From Streptomyces chromofuscus (lineage in GTDB: Bacteria; Actinomycetota; Actinomycetes; Streptomycetales; Streptomycetaceae): a stretch of DNA of 64,000 bases. The notes under the pieces were generated by a model that ran no database searches, was not told the DNA's origin, and saw only the letters and a program-made list of their open reading frames with translations. Below are positions 1 through 9,209 of the stretch, piece after piece. The stretch is taken from contig NZ_CP063374.1 in the NCBI RefSeq assembly GCF_015160875.1, forward strand, positions 1,488,001 to 1,552,000, given 5' to 3'. Position 1 is the first letter of the stretch; the number at the start of each line of letters is the position of its first letter. A program made the position numbers and the translations under genes.

Positions 1-1
1 C

Positions 2-139
2 GAGATCGGGCGGTACGCCGTCGATCTGCGCTCGCTCTCGCACGGCACCGCGCGGTTCAGCCGGCGGTACGCGCGGCACGAGCCGATGCCTCCCCAAGTC
101 GCCGAGCGCCTGCGCAAACTGGAGCAGGCCGCTTCCTAG
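2..139 (+). CDS. EF-G-like translation factor, C-terminal end only
   Basis: The window opens inside this gene; only the last 45 codons and the TAG stop are present. The reading frame gives a segment with LRSLSHGTARFSRRYARHEP followed by MPPQVAERL, which resembles the domain V end of the EF-G-like GTPases (EF-G2 type) of actinobacteria. In canonical EF-G the equivalent stretch is the LRS.T.GR..(F/Y)SM region; here the GTARFSRRYA version is typical of the paralogue rather than of fusA. The G domain lies upstream of the window, so GTP binding cannot be confirmed. It stands alone, with about 215 bp before the next gene. Confidence 0.7.
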   Translation, partial: EIGRYAVDLRSLSHGTARFSRRYARHEPMPPQVAERLRKLEQAAS

Positions 140-354
140 GAGGCGCACAACGGGCGTACGGCGCCACCTGGTTGTGACCGGGCGCACGAACGTGGCCGGT
201 GCGAAGCGATTTCCTCCGGATCGGCGGGCGGCTTCGGCCGTCCGCCGACACATGTCGGTGCCTGCGGATACGCTGATGACCTGATCAACAGGTGTGCGGA
301 GCACGGAAGTCGGGAAGGCCGCAGGAGCGACAGTGGCGGCGATCGGGGGCGGGA

Positions 355-2016
355 ATGACCGTTGACAGCGGTTACGCGGACATCTTCGGACCGCAGGTGC
401 CGCGCACGGGCGACGAGGGGCAGACGGCGACGTTCGCGCTGGCCTCGGCGGCCTACCGGGACAACGAGGTCGAGGAGATACTCAAGGCCAACAACGAGTG
501 GCACGAGTCGACCGTGAAGCCCGGTCAGCGGTGGGCGAAGATCTTCCGCCCGAACCTCGGTGAGGCGTTCTCCCGGGCCGTGGTCGACCGCATGCTCGGC
601 TCGGGCCGGGCACCGCTGATCCAGTCCTTCGGCACGGAGCCCCAGGTCGTCGTCGAGCACTGCCTCGCGGCGAACCGCATCCGCCGGGAACGCGACAACC
701 TGCTCACGATCATCATGGTCCTGTGCGGCGTGATCTTCCTGCCCGGACTGCTGGTCTGGCTGATGGTGTTCACGATCCGCACCACCATCGCCCGGCGCGA
801 GGACAAGCGCGCCTCGACGCTCGCGACAACCCTGCTCGTCGCGGTGGCCGCACTGGCCGTGATCTTCCTGATCCAGATGCCGTTCACCGGCTTCTGGGCC
901 TGGTACGCGCGGGCGTCGGTCGTCATGCCGGTGATCGGCTGGTTCTGGGCCAAGCAGGTCTGCGAGCGCACGGCGAAGGACCTGCGGGAGCGGTGGGACA
1001 GCCTGCTCGCGGGCAGCAGCGTCGGCGCGAAGGTGCCCGAGGCGGTGCCGAGCAGCCCCGGCGAGACCGCCGCGGAGCAGCTGCGCCAGGCTCTCGCCCG
1101 GCTCAGCGCCGAGCAGCAGTCCAACTCCGTCTTCTACGCCGGCCCCAAGGGCATACTCGGCATGGGCACCCGCTGGGGCAGCTGGCAGCTCGCGGAGGAC
1201 CTCGCACCCGCCGACCCGGACCGGGAGATCCATCCGTTCCGCAGCTGGGACGTCATACGGTCCATCCACGACCAGCTGCGGATGCTCGAACGCGGCCCGC
1301 TGAACACGGGCGGTTTCCCCAAGCCGTCGATACGGCACTGGATCGTGACGCCGATCGGCGAGAACGCCACGGCGGTGTCCCGGCCCGAGGGCACGGACGT
1401 CGAGGCCTACCAGATCAAGTCGCACGCCGTCCAGGACATCTGCAACAAGCAGCAGTTCGGCAGCGGCGACCGGCACTACCTGGGCGTGCAGTGGACGCTC
1501 TGGGACGGTCAGCTCGTGATCACCATGCTGATCACCGTGACGGTGCTGTACGAGACGCTGCGCATCGAGGTCACCGGCCACGCCCTGGGACCCGTGCACC
1601 CGCTGTTCACCTCCAAGCCGGCGGCGAAGGAGAAGGCGGTGCAGAAGTCCCTGAAGCGGTGGGAGACGCGGAAGGTGCAGCTGCCGCTGGTCGACGCCGA
1701 CGAGGTGGTACGGCTCGCCGCCCGGGCCCCGCTGACCTGGTACCCGCCGCTGCTGAACTGGCTCGGCGGGTCGCTGGCCCTGCCGGAGCCGTTCGGTCTG
1801 CGGCACGCGTGGGCGGCCAAGCCGTGGCGGCACCGGTTCATGGCCGACGACGCCCTGCGCGCCGCCACCCCGGTGCTCCGGGTGGTCCACTCGGCGGCGA
1901 TCCGGGTGCTGGAGGAGAACGGCGTGGACACCGAGAAGTTCGGCACGCGCTCGGCGTTCCTCAGCACGGCGGTGCAGGACCCCTCGCCGCGCAAGGCGGA
2001 CCTGTACGACGCGTAG
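355..2016 (+). CDS. large hypothetical membrane protein (553 aa)
   Basis: Function not recognised. The frame is open from 292, but the ATG at 355 is the likelier start (MTVDSGYADIFG). Residues 1-115 are soluble. Hydrophobic segments follow at about 116-141 (LLTIIMVLCGVIFLPG), 157-174 and 177-197, then a long soluble region of about 300 residues with one further hydrophobic stretch near residue 390 (QLVITMLITVTVLY). This suggests a membrane-anchored cytoplasmic protein with a central hairpin of helices. No catalytic motif is visible. Codon use is ordinary for the region. No close downstream partner on the same strand, so it is probably monocistronic. Confidence 0.75.
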   Translation: MTVDSGYADIFGPQVPRTGDEGQTATFALASAAYRDNEVEEILKANNEWHESTVKPGQRWAKIFRPNLGEAFSRAVVDRMLGSGRAPLIQSFGTEPQVVVEHCLAANRIRRERDNLLTIIMVLCGVIFLPGLLVWLMVFTIRTTIARREDKRASTLATTLLVAVAALAVIFLIQMPFTGFWAWYARASVVMPVIGWFWAKQVCERTAKDLRERWDSLLAGSSVGAKVPEAVPSSPGETAAEQLRQALARLSAEQQSNSVFYAGPKGILGMGTRWGSWQLAEDLAPADPDREIHPFRSWDVIRSIHDQLRMLERGPLNTGGFPKPSIRHWIVTPIGENATAVSRPEGTDVEAYQIKSHAVQDICNKQQFGSGDRHYLGVQWTLWDGQLVITMLITVTVLYETLRIEVTGHALGPVHPLFTSKPAAKEKAVQKSLKRWETRKVQLPLVDADEVVRLAARAPLTWYPPLLNWLGGSLALPEPFGLRHAWAAKPWRHRFMADDALRAATPVLRVVHSAAIRVLEENGVDTEKFGTRSAFLSTAVQDPSPRKADLYDA

Positions 2017-2176
2017 GCCTGCGGCGGCCGGGCCGTTCTCGCCTGCGGGTACGCGGGGCTGGAGTCCCTCGGGCCTCCGCCCCCGGACTCGTCGGCCTGG
2101 ACGGCCACGCCCTGATACGCCGACCGGCTCGCCTTCTCCTGCCCTCGGCCGACCGCACCGCCCGGAACCCCGGCGC

Positions 2177-2725
2177 CTACGCCGCCGGCCAGGCCTCCGC
2201 CAGCATCTTGCGCGTGTCCGCCAGCAGCTGCGGCAGCACGCGCGTGTGCCCCACGACCGGCATGAAGTTCGTGTCGCCGCCCCAGCGCGGGACGATGTGC
2301 TGGTGCAGATGCGCGGCGATGCCCGCGCCGGCGACCGAGCCCTGGTTCATGCCGATGTTGAACCCCTGGGCGCCCGACGCGGTGCGCAGGGCCGTCATCG
2401 CCTGCTTGGTCAGCGCGGCCAGCTCCGCCGTCTCGGGCTCGGTGAGGTCGGTGTAGTCGGCGACATGGCGGTACGGCACGACCATGAGGTGGCCGCCGTT
2501 GTACGGGTACAGGTTCAGCACCGCGTACACCTGCGCACCGCGCCGGACGATCAGCCCGTCCTCGTCGGACTTCGCCGGAATCGAGCAGAAGGGGCAGCCG
2601 TCGTCGGCCCCCGGACCGGTCGGCTTGTTCTCGCCCTGGATGTACGCCATCCGGTGGGGCGTCCACAGGCGCTGGAACGCGTCCTGCGTCCCCACTCCGA
2701 TCTGCTGCTCCGGCTCACTCGTCAT
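2177..2725 (-). CDS. HIT family hydrolase (AP4A/nucleotide hydrolase-like)
   Basis: A 182-aa histidine-triad protein. The catalytic triad HLHQHIVPRW lies near residue 135, and the N-terminal CPFC motif (near residue 33) is the zinc-binding pair common in actinobacterial HIT proteins. The YPYNGGHLMVVPYRHV segment is the second half of the fold. Family members cleave nucleotide phosphoramidates or diadenosine polyphosphates in the cytoplasm. The start was taken at MTSEPEQQIG; the frame runs further upstream but without family resemblance. It follows thrS on the same strand, with a strong hairpin between them, so it is likely transcribed from its own promoter. HIT-next-to-thrS is, from memory, a common Streptomyces order. 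Confidence 0.9.
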   Translation of the reverse strand: MTSEPEQQIGVGTQDAFQRLWTPHRMAYIQGENKPTGPGADDGCPFCSIPAKSDEDGLIVRRGAQVYAVLNLYPYNGGHLMVVPYRHVADYTDLTEPETAELAALTKQAMTALRTASGAQGFNIGMNQGSVAGAGIAAHLHQHIVPRWGGDTNFMPVVGHTRVLPQLLADTRKMLAEAWPAA

Positions 2726-3026
2726 GCAAGGCAGCATATGGCTTCGCCCGTTCTCGGCGTGTCGCCGGGGCTCGCCGGGCCGATGGGCGACCTCCGCTTC
2801 GCGGCGCCGCTCGCCGTGTGGGTGCTGTTCGCCGTGGACCACTCGGTGCGCCGACGACTCGGAGGGTGGGGCCAGGGCTTCGTAGCCGCGCCGTGGCCGG
2901 CGGGCCGGCGCCGCTGGGCGCGGTCGCGGGGTCGTTCGCGTCCTGGGTGATCCAGGTGCTCTCCCGGTGAGGAGGACGACGGAAGGGCCCCCGGCACGCT
3001 GAACAGCCGCCCGAGGGCCCTCCTCG
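2726..3026. other. gene-free interval between thrS terminator and HIT gene
   Basis: About 300 bp without a convincing reading frame. Every open frame here is rich in Arg, Pro and Ser and is a composition effect. Just beside the thrS hairpin, near 3011-3027, there is a second imperfect inverted repeat (CCGAGGGCCC with TCCTCGG). The HIT promoter should lie here, but I see no clear -10 or -35 boxes. Confidence 0.5.
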
Positions 3027-3066
3027 GTGCGCCTCCGGCAGGCCGGACGGCCTCCCGGAGGCGCAC
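3027..3066 (-). terminator. hairpin terminator downstream of thrS
   Basis: Perfect 12-bp stem, GTGCGCCTCCGG at 3027-3038 pairing with CCGGAGGCGCAC at 3055-3066, with a 16-nt loop. It begins 10 bp after the thrS stop in the direction of transcription. No U-run follows, as is usual for Streptomyces hairpin terminators. Confidence 0.7.
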
Positions 3067-3075
3067 CTCGCTCCG

Positions 3076-5052
3076 TCAGAGCTGCACCCGCTCCTCGACG
3101 ACCTTCGCGATCTTGGCGATGGCCTCGTCGACGGGGATGCCGTTCTCCTGCGAGCCGTCGCGGTAGCGGAAGGAGACGGCGCCGTTGGCCATGTCCTCGT
3201 CGCCCGCGATGACCATGAAGGGCACCTTCTGCTTCTGGGCGTTGCGGATCTTCTTCTGCATCCGGTCGGACGAGGAGTCGACCTCGACGCGCAGGCCCTT
3301 CTTCCTCGCGGCCACGGCGAACTTCTCCAGGTACTCGACGTGGGCGTCACCGATCGGGATGCCGATCGCCTGGACGGGCGCGAGCCACGCCGGGAAGGCG
3401 CCCGCGTAGTGCTCCAGCAGCACCGCGAAGAACCGCTCGATGGACCCGAACAGCGCGCGGTGGATCATGACCGGCCGCTGCTTGGAACCGTCCGCCGCGG
3501 TGTACTCCAGGTCGAACCGCTCCGGCAGGTTGAAGTCGAGCTGGATGGTCGACATCTGCCAGGTGCGGCCGATGGCGTCCTTGGCCTGGACGGAGATCTT
3601 CGGCCCGTAGAAGGCGGCACCGCCCGGGTCCGGGACCAGGGGCAGGCCCTGCTTCTCGGCGACCTGGCGCAGCGTCTCGGTCGCCTCCTCCCAGGCCTCG
3701 TCGGAGCCGACGAACTTCTCCGGGTCCTTGGTGGACAGCTCCAGGTAGAAGTCGGTCAGGCCGTAGTCGCGCAGCAGGCCGAGGACGAAGGTGAGCGTCG
3801 TGTCCAGTTCCTCGGACATCTGCTCACGCGTGCAGTAGATGTGCGCGTCGTCCTGCGTGAAGCCACGCGCGCGGGTGAGGCCGTGCACGACGCCCGACTT
3901 CTCGTACCGGTACACCGTCCCGAATTCGAACAGACGCAGCGGCAGCTCGCGGTACGAACGCCCGCGCGCGTCGAAGATCAGGTTGTGCATCGGGCAGTTC
4001 ATGGGCTTGAGGTAGTAGTCCACGCCCTCGTCGAGCTGCATGGGCGGGTACATGCCGTCGGCGTACCAGTCCAGGTGGCCCGACGTCTCGAAGAGCTTCC
4101 CCTTCGTCGCGTGCGGGGTGTAGACGAACTCGTAGCCCTCCTCCTCGTGGCGGCGCCGCGAGTAGTCCTCCATGACCCGGCGGACGATGCCGCCCTTGGG
4201 GTGGAAGACGGCGAGGCCGGAGCCGATCTGCTCCGGGATCGAGAACAGGTCGAGTTCGCTGCCCAGCTTGCGGTGGTCGCGCTTCTCGGCCTCGGCCAGG
4301 AAGTCCAGGTACGCCTTCAGCTCGTCCTTCGACGGCCAGGCGGTGCCGTAGATGCGCTGGAGCATCGGGTTCTTCTCGCTGCCGCGCCAGTAGGCGGCGG
4401 CGTTGCGCATCAGCTTGAACGCCGGGATGAGGCGGGTGGAGGGCAGGTGGGGACCCCGGCAGAGGTCCTTCCAGCACAGCTCGCCGGTCTTCGCGTCCAG
4501 GTTGTCGTAGATCGTCAGCTCACCGGCGCCGACCTCGACGTCCGCGCCGTCGTCGCTGGAGGCGGAGCCCTTGAGGCCGATCAGCTCCAGCTTGTACGGC
4601 TCGTCGGCCAGCTCCTCGCGGGCGGCCTCGTCGGTCACCACGCGGCGGGCGAACCTCTGCCCCCGCTTCTGGATCTCCTGCATCTTCTTCTCGATGGCCT
4701 TGAGATCCTCGGGCGTGAACGGCTTCTCGACGTCGAAGTCGTAGTAGAAGCCGTCCTTGACGGGCGGGCCGATGCCCAGCTTGGCCTCGGGGAACAGCTC
4801 CTGCACGGCCTGCGCCAGGACGTGCGCGGTGGAGTGGCGCAGGATGTTCAGGCCGTCCTCGGAGGAGATCTCGACGCCCTCGACCTGGTCCCCGTCGGCG
4901 AGCTCGTGGGCCAGGTCCTTCAGCTCGCCGCCCACGCGCGCGGCGATGATCGAGCGCTCGCCGGCGAAGAGGTCGGCCGCCGTGGTGCCCGTCGTCACCG
5001 TGCGCTCTTCCCGCTCGGAATCGCGTTGGATGATCACACGGACGTCTGACAC
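3076..5052 (-). CDS. thrS: threonyl-tRNA synthetase
   Basis: A 658-aa class II synthetase that charges tRNA-Thr. Domains in order: TGS (about 1-65, ending near the [11 protein letters not shown] segment), second additional (editing) domain with [11 protein letters not shown] near residue 80, class II catalytic core (about 240-530) with the zinc-ligand cysteine in [11 protein letters not shown], and a C-terminal anticodon-binding domain containing [11 protein letters not shown]. The GTG start at 5052 is chosen over the longer frame because AGGAGAG sits just upstream and the length then matches the family. No T-box features were seen in the 90 bp before it. Ends at the hairpin at 3027-3066. Confidence 0.97.
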   Translation of the reverse strand: MSDVRVIIQRDSEREERTVTTGTTAADLFAGERSIIAARVGGELKDLAHELADGDQVEGVEISSEDGLNILRHSTAHVLAQAVQELFPEAKLGIGPPVKDGFYYDFDVEKPFTPEDLKAIEKKMQEIQKRGQRFARRVVTDEAAREELADEPYKLELIGLKGSASSDDGADVEVGAGELTIYDNLDAKTGELCWKDLCRGPHLPSTRLIPAFKLMRNAAAYWRGSEKNPMLQRIYGTAWPSKDELKAYLDFLAEAEKRDHRKLGSELDLFSIPEQIGSGLAVFHPKGGIVRRVMEDYSRRRHEEEGYEFVYTPHATKGKLFETSGHLDWYADGMYPPMQLDEGVDYYLKPMNCPMHNLIFDARGRSYRELPLRLFEFGTVYRYEKSGVVHGLTRARGFTQDDAHIYCTREQMSEELDTTLTFVLGLLRDYGLTDFYLELSTKDPEKFVGSDEAWEEATETLRQVAEKQGLPLVPDPGGAAFYGPKISVQAKDAIGRTWQMSTIQLDFNLPERFDLEYTAADGSKQRPVMIHRALFGSIERFFAVLLEHYAGAFPAWLAPVQAIGIPIGDAHVEYLEKFAVAARKKGLRVEVDSSSDRMQKKIRNAQKQKVPFMVIAGDEDMANGAVSFRYRDGSQENGIPVDEAIAKIAKVVEERVQL

Positions 5053-5141
5053 CGGTCTCTCCTGACTGAAGGTGGATGCGGCGCCGTACGAGAGCGAGCG
5101 CCATAAGGGATCGTACCGACCCCGGGCCGCCCCAGGCGAAA

Positions 5142-6356
5142 TCATTCCCCGGTGCACGCCTCCTCGAAGAAGTCGAGGTTCTCCTGCAGCGACTTCATCA
5201 GCCGGTCCCGCTCCGCCTCGTCCACCTGCACCGGTACGACTCCGGAGGCGCCCGTCAGCCGGCGGAATCCGCCCCGGCTCTCCAGCCGCCCGTGCACCCG
5301 CACCGGCAGCCCGACGAGGTGCGCCTGCCCGGCGATCCGGTAGTCCTCCTCGTCCAGGGTGAGCCGCACGTGCGGTATCTCGGCCCCGGCCAGCACGCGC
5401 AGCCGTACGGTGCCCTCGCCACGCCGCTCGGAACGGCGCATGCGGACCACCTCGCCGGTGATGCGCACCGGCACGGACGGCTCCTCGCGCAGATAGCGGG
5501 CCCCCGCCTCACGCAGCACGGGCAGATCGCCCGGCGAGAACTCGACCGCCTCGTCGCGGGCGGCGCCGCCCTCGGGCGGGCCGGCGCCGGGTGCCCACTC
5601 GACGGCGACGCGCGCGCCCTCCGTGCCCCGCACCAGCGTGATGAGGGCCTCGGTCAGCTCGCGGCTCACACCCGCCTCGACGGCCCCGTCGAAGGCGTCC
5701 ATGCCACCGGTGGCGCGCTGGTAGTCGATGGCCTCGCGGACGGCGTACAGCGCCTGGTGGAGGCGGACGGCGAGCGGGCGGGCGGGCGCGACGGGCACGA
5801 ACGCGGTGAGGCCGCGTCCGCCGGTCGCGGCGCCGACCAGGACGCTCTCCAGCATCACGGCGGCGGCGCGCCTGTGCCGGGCGCCGTAGTAGCCCGCACG
5901 CGCGCGTGCGGCGAGCGCCCCGGCGAGCAGCATCTGCCGGGCGGCGGCGCGCAGCTGCTCCTCGACGGTCCAGGCGGCCGCTCCGGCCGGCCCGCCGGGT
6001 ACGTCACGCCACCAGCGGATCTCGTCGCTGGGCACGCTGAGGCCGACCAGCACCTCGCGTGCGGACGGCGTGGCGCTGCGGGACAGGGCGACGAGCGCCT
6101 CGCCGAGCAGGTCGTCGCTGTCGGGGAAGGCACGGCTCTCGGGGACGAGCAGGCTGGTGCCGCCCGCTCCCGGCCCGGGCGGGGTCCAGCGGCCGTAGCG
6201 CCCGGCGGCGCCGCCGCGCCGCTGCCAGCCGTGCCGGCGCAGCAGCGCGCCGAGGACGGCGGGGTCGACCTGGCCGGGCTGGGGCGGCTGGTCCCAGGGG
6301 ACCTCGGGGTGCGGCCGCACGGGCCTCAAGGACTCGTCGAGCGGGCGGTGCGTCAT
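5142..6356 (-). CDS. uncharacterised 404-aa protein coupled to DUF4365-type gene
   Basis: Function not recognised. The start codon overlaps the stop of the upstream gene (ATGA, 4 bp), so the two are translationally coupled. The first 60 residues include a [21 protein letters not shown] segment. The centre (about 100-230) looks helical, with many Ala/Arg residues. The C-terminal 90 residues contain [11 protein letters not shown], a run of beta-type sequence and [16 protein letters not shown], which could be an OB-like beta barrel; this is a guess. It has no signal peptide or membrane segment. Being in one operon with a putative PD-(D/E)XK-type protein suggests a nucleic-acid-related role. Confidence 0.75.
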   Translation of the reverse strand: MTHRPLDESLRPVRPHPEVPWDQPPQPGQVDPAVLGALLRRHGWQRRGGAAGRYGRWTPPGPGAGGTSLLVPESRAFPDSDDLLGEALVALSRSATPSAREVLVGLSVPSDEIRWWRDVPGGPAGAAAWTVEEQLRAAARQMLLAGALAARARAGYYGARHRRAAAVMLESVLVGAATGGRGLTAFVPVAPARPLAVRLHQALYAVREAIDYQRATGGMDAFDGAVEAGVSRELTEALITLVRGTEGARVAVEWAPGAGPPEGGAARDEAVEFSPGDLPVLREAGARYLREEPSVPVRITGEVVRMRRSERRGEGTVRLRVLAGAEIPHVRLTLDEEDYRIAGQAHLVGLPVRVHGRLESRGGFRRLTGASGVVPVQVDEAERDRLMKSLQENLDFFEEACTGE

Positions 6357-6919
6357 GGTCTGCCTCCCGTCCCGACCCGCGTCATGATCTCGCACAGCGC
6401 CCGGTCGTCGAAGATGCGTGCGGTCGGTATGCGGACGTTGGTCCGGTGCCGGCCGGTGACGGGGTGACCGGCGAGGTTGACCCAGTAGCAGCAGTGCCTG
6501 AGGTCGAGCCGGTCGTGGCTGGCGCGCAGCCAGTCGTCCTGCGAGCGCGGGACGAGCATCACGACGAGGATCTTGTGCACCGAGACCGGGGTGCGGGCGA
6601 GTTTCGCCAGGTGGTCGTTGTCGAGGGTGAAGGAGAAGAAGCGGCCGGGCGGCTTGGGTGCGATCTGGTAGGTGGCCTTCAGCTGCACCTTGATGGTGAC
6701 CTCGTCGTCGACCGTGTGCCCGGGCGCGCTGTGGCTGACGTGCCAGTCGATGCCGTTGTCCGGAAAGGGCTGGGACAGGGAGCAGCCGGCGGCGGCCGCG
6801 ACGGCGTGCAGATAACCCACCTGCAGTGTCTCCATGCAGGCGGTGGTGGCGAGTGAACCGCGATGGGGAGCCGTGCGTTCGGGCAGCAGCCCGCCCCGCT
6901 CGGGCTGCGCTATCGCCAT
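6353..6919 (-). CDS. DUF4365-type protein, possible PD-(D/E)XK nuclease fold
   Basis: A 188-aa protein. The conserved block GIDWHVSHS ... VTIKVQLKAT (about residues 60-90) resembles the DUF4365 family and has the spacing of a PD-(D/E)XK core: an Asp in the first strand and a Q-x-K in the second. The rest, including LARTPVSVHKILVVMLVP and CCYWVNLAG, also matches how such proteins look. If catalytic it would cut DNA or RNA, but activity is inferred only. The start is ATG at 6919 (MAIAQPERGG). It is first in an operon with the 404-aa protein downstream and divergent from the exonuclease gene at 7108. Confidence 0.7.
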   Translation of the reverse strand: MAIAQPERGGLLPERTAPHRGSLATTACMETLQVGYLHAVAAAAGCSLSQPFPDNGIDWHVSHSAPGHTVDDEVTIKVQLKATYQIAPKPPGRFFSFTLDNDHLAKLARTPVSVHKILVVMLVPRSQDDWLRASHDRLDLRHCCYWVNLAGHPVTGRHRTNVRIPTARIFDDRALCEIMTRVGTGGRP

Positions 6920-7107
6920 GACCAACAGCCTTCCAGGCAAGGTGAATGTCCCCGCGTCGGGCCGTGCCCGCGGAACATGCCGCTGAACTGCGCGGACCCG
7001 TACTTCTGTTGTCTCCTCCCGGCGTACGGCGCAAACAGCCCGGGTATCACCGAACAGGCAGAAGACGGTGCGTCAGCTGCCGTGGGTGAACGAGGAGTTG
7101 TGTAGGT

Positions 7108-7833
7108 ATGACGTGCTGGTACGAGGGCCCTCTGGCGGCATTCGACACGGAGACGACGGGCGTGGACGTCGAGACCGACCGCATCGTGTCGGCCGCCCTC
7201 GTCGTCCAGGACGCCCCTGGCACGCGCACCCGGGTGCACCGCTGGCTGGTGAACCCGGGCGTCCCCGTGCCGGCGGAGGCGACGGCAGTACACGGACTGA
7301 CGGAGGATCACCTGGCGCGCAACGGCCGCTGGCCGGCACCGGTGATGCACGAGATAGTCACCGAGCTGGCCGAACAGGTCTCATCCGGGCGGCCGTTGGT
7401 GGTGATGAACGCGCCGTTCGACCTGACGCTGCTGGACCGCGAGCTGCGCCGGCACCGGGCTTCGTCGCTGGGCCGCTGGTTCGAGTCGGTCCCGTTGCTG
7501 GTCCTGGACCCCCGGGTCCTGGACAAGCACCTGGACCGCTACCGCAAGGGCCGCCGCACGCTCACCGACCTGTGCGCGCACTACGGCGTCGCGCTCGACG
7601 GCGCGCACGACGCGGCCGCGGACGCGATGGCCTCCCTGGAGCTCGTACGGGCCATAGGGCGCCGTTTCGCGTCGCGGATGGAGCGCCTCTCCCCCGCCGA
7701 GCTGCACACCCTGCAGGCGGTGTGGCACGCGGCGCAGGCGCGGGGCCTGCAGGCGTGGTTCGCGCGCAGCGGCAGCGAGGAGGCGGTGGACCCGGCGTGG
7801 CCCCTGCGCCCTGGCCTGTCGGCGGCGGCGTGA
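7108..7833 (+). CDS. DnaQ-like 3'-5' exonuclease (DEDDh)
   Basis: A 241-aa exonuclease-fold protein. Exo I is AAFDTETTGVD (near residue 10, D and E as metal ligands), Exo II is the VVMNAPFDLTLLDREL segment near residue 98, and Exo III is GAHDAAADAMAS near residue 165 with the DEDDh histidine. ALVVQD and the VHGLTEDHL segment are typical of the epsilon/DnaQ superfamily. It lacks a polymerase domain and a clear partner, so it is probably a stand-alone cytoplasmic exonuclease in repair or RNA processing. The C-terminal 50 residues are a short helical tail. GAGGAG precedes the ATG. Divergent from the DUF4365-type operon. Confidence 0.9.
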   Translation: MTCWYEGPLAAFDTETTGVDVETDRIVSAALVVQDAPGTRTRVHRWLVNPGVPVPAEATAVHGLTEDHLARNGRWPAPVMHEIVTELAEQVSSGRPLVVMNAPFDLTLLDRELRRHRASSLGRWFESVPLLVLDPRVLDKHLDRYRKGRRTLTDLCAHYGVALDGAHDAAADAMASLELVRAIGRRFASRMERLSPAELHTLQAVWHAAQARGLQAWFARSGSEEAVDPAWPLRPGLSAAA

Positions 7834-7953
7834 GCCTCGCGGCGGACGGCCGCACCGGCCCGCCTCAGGGGTGCGCGCCGTGCGACATCGCGCGGAACGC
7901 GACGATGGCGACTCGGCCTGCTTGTGTGCAGGCGCGAGCCGCCATCGGCATGG

Positions 7954-8025
7954 TGGGCGATACTGGGTTCGAACCAGTGACCTCTTCGGTGTGAACGAAG
8001 CGCTCTCCCACTGAGCTAATCGCCC
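7954..8025 (-). tRNA. tRNA-Val(CAC)
   Basis: 72 nt on the minus strand. The acceptor stem GGGCGAT pairs with ATCGCCC; the D arm is GCTC...GAGC; the anticodon stem CTTCG/CGAAG encloses TTCACAC, giving anticodon CAC; the T arm is ACTGG-TTCGAAC-CCAGT. Discriminator A; CCA is not encoded. Identical to the copy at 10882-10953. Confidence 0.97.
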
Positions 8026-8064
8026 GGGAACGCACTGAACAATACAGGTGTCCCCGCGCTTCCT

Positions 8065-8523
8065 TCAAACCGCTTCCGACGGACGCCCCAGGTACGCCAG
8101 CAGGCCGCGCCGTCCGGCCCGCATCATCAGCCAGTGGTTGGCCCGGAAGACCGGCCGCCCGGGCACGGCCAACCGCCGCAGCAGCGGCTTGCGCACGTCC
8201 ACCACCTGGTCGTAGCGGGCCAGGCACCCGCTCCCCGTCGGGGTGACCGTCCAGCCGGCCCAGCCCTCGATGTCGCCGTACATCGCGACTTGGAGCACTC
8301 CGGCGCCCGGGTCACGGCGCACCTCGCGCGCGGTGAAGGTCAGGTCGTACGGCAGGAGCGACCGGACGCGGATCACGCCCGTGGCGTCGTCCCTCCGCTC
8401 GACCTCCCGTACCTGTCGCCACCAGCGCGGATACTCCTCGGTCCGTTCCAGCACGGCGTACACGGCGGCGGGCGGGGCGGGCAGGGGCCACAGGCTGCGG
8501 AAGCGGTAGTGGGTCCAGTCCAT
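8065..8523 (-). CDS. SRPBCC/START-like protein
   Basis: A 152-aa single-domain protein. The pattern FRSLWPLPAPPAAVYAVLER, then YPRWWRQVREVE, is the N-terminal helix-grip signature of the polyketide cyclase/START superfamily. Later FTAREVRRDPG and a WTVTPTGSG beta segment fit the fold. Such proteins bind hydrophobic ligands or act as cyclases; no substrate can be named. The ATG at 8523 (MDWTHYRFRS) was chosen because the homology begins there. A 32-bp perfect palindrome lies 45 bp upstream, so it may be under a dedicated repressor. Confidence 0.8.
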   Translation of the reverse strand: MDWTHYRFRSLWPLPAPPAAVYAVLERTEEYPRWWRQVREVERRDDATGVIRVRSLLPYDLTFTAREVRRDPGAGVLQVAMYGDIEGWAGWTVTPTGSGCLARYDQVVDVRKPLLRRLAVPGRPVFRANHWLMMRAGRRGLLAYLGRPSEAV

Positions 8524-8567
8524 GCGCGGAGTCTGCCCCGAGGTGGGCATTTCCGTGCCTGATCCGA

Positions 8568-8599
8568 GTACGCCATGAGTACGCGTACTCATGGCGTAC
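8568..8599. promoter_or_regulatory. 32-bp perfect palindrome, probable operator
   Basis: The arm GTACGCCATGAGTACG at 8568-8583 is followed directly by its exact reverse complement to 8599. There is an inner GAGTAC/GTACTC repeat as well. It lies 45 bp upstream of the SRPBCC start codon and downstream of the decayed ABC operon. Size and symmetry fit a dimeric (TetR- or GntR-type) repressor site; no regulator gene is adjacent. Confidence 0.6.
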
Positions 8600-8626
8600 G
8601 GGGTGACCTGGACCACACTCCAGGAG

Positions 8627-8654
8627 GAGCGCCGCCGCCCGTGCGGCGGCGCTC
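8627..8654 (-). terminator. hairpin at end of decayed ABC operon
   Basis: GAGCGCCGCCGC at 8627-8638 pairs perfectly with GCGGCGGCGCTC at 8643-8654, with a 4-nt loop. It lies just after the last stop codon (8669) of the pseudogene cluster in the minus direction and would have ended that transcript. Confidence 0.65.
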
Positions 8655-8668
8655 TCCTCCACGCCCCG

Positions 8669-8950
8669 CTACCCGTGCATCCTGTCCCCGAGCAGTGCCA
8701 GGTTCTCGATCGCGGCGAGCCCGTAGGGGGCGGTGTCGTTGGTCGACACCCAGGCGGCCTCGCTGCGCGGCACCAAGGTGACCGGGCCGCTCAGCTCCCG
8801 CGTCCTCCGGGACGCGGACTCCTTGTAGCCGTCGGAGTCGCAGGACTCGCTCCACGCGCGCGTGACGAACCTGTCGTCGCCGGTCCGGACGGCGGCGTAC
8901 GCGTCCAGCCGTGAGTGGCCCTGGAACAGCAGCAGGGAGCCGAAGCCACG
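8669..8950 (-). pseudogene. C-terminal remnant of an unidentified protein in the decayed sugar operon
   Basis: One minus-strand frame reads sensibly from about 8950 to a TAG at 8669: GFGSLLLFQGHSRLDAYAAV, then TRAWSESCDSDGYKESA, ending LALLGDRMHG. It has no start of its own. It is joined out of frame to the first codons of a second permease (ATG at 8970), so a deletion has fused the two. The position, last in a sugar-ABC operon, suggests a glycosidase or other sugar enzyme, but I do not recognise the family. Confidence 0.55.
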
Positions 8951-8966
8951 GGTGTCATGGTGGTGC

Positions 8967-9209
8967 TCATCGGGCGGCCTCCTCGTAGTGCACCCACCGC
9001 TTCTGGGACCAGGAGAGGACCCCCGTCACCAGCGCCACGGCGAGCAGCAGCATCCAGGCCATCGCGGAGGCGAAGCCCATCTGGGCCTCATTGAAGCCCT
9101 TCTGGTACAGGTAACAGGTGTAGACGAGCGTGGCGTCCGCCGGTCCGCAGGTGGCGTTGGAGACGACGTACGCCGAATCGAAGATCTGGAAGGAGTGGAT
9201 GGTCTCCAG
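8967..9209 (-). pseudogene. sugar ABC transporter permease, C-terminal remnant
   Basis: The frame gives LETIHSFQIFDSAYVV, then TLVYTCYLYQKGFNEAQMG, a final membrane helix AWMLLLAVALVTGVLSW and WVHYEEAAR before the stop. This is the C-terminal third of a MalF/UgpA-type permease, including the region after the EAA loop. The N-terminal two thirds are missing: the sequence joins directly to the solute-binding protein remnant at about 9210. The stop overlaps an ATG at 8970 (ATGA), the relic start of the second permease gene. Confidence 0.8.

Noticed and set aside
136..1890. 584-aa minus-strand ORF opposite the 553-aa membrane protein
   Set aside because: His/Arg/Pro-rich antisense frame; the plus-strand frame has membrane helices and normal composition.
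5053..5141. T-box leader for thrS
   Set aside because: Only 90 bp lie between thrS and the next gene, with no T-box sequence or antiterminator hairpin.
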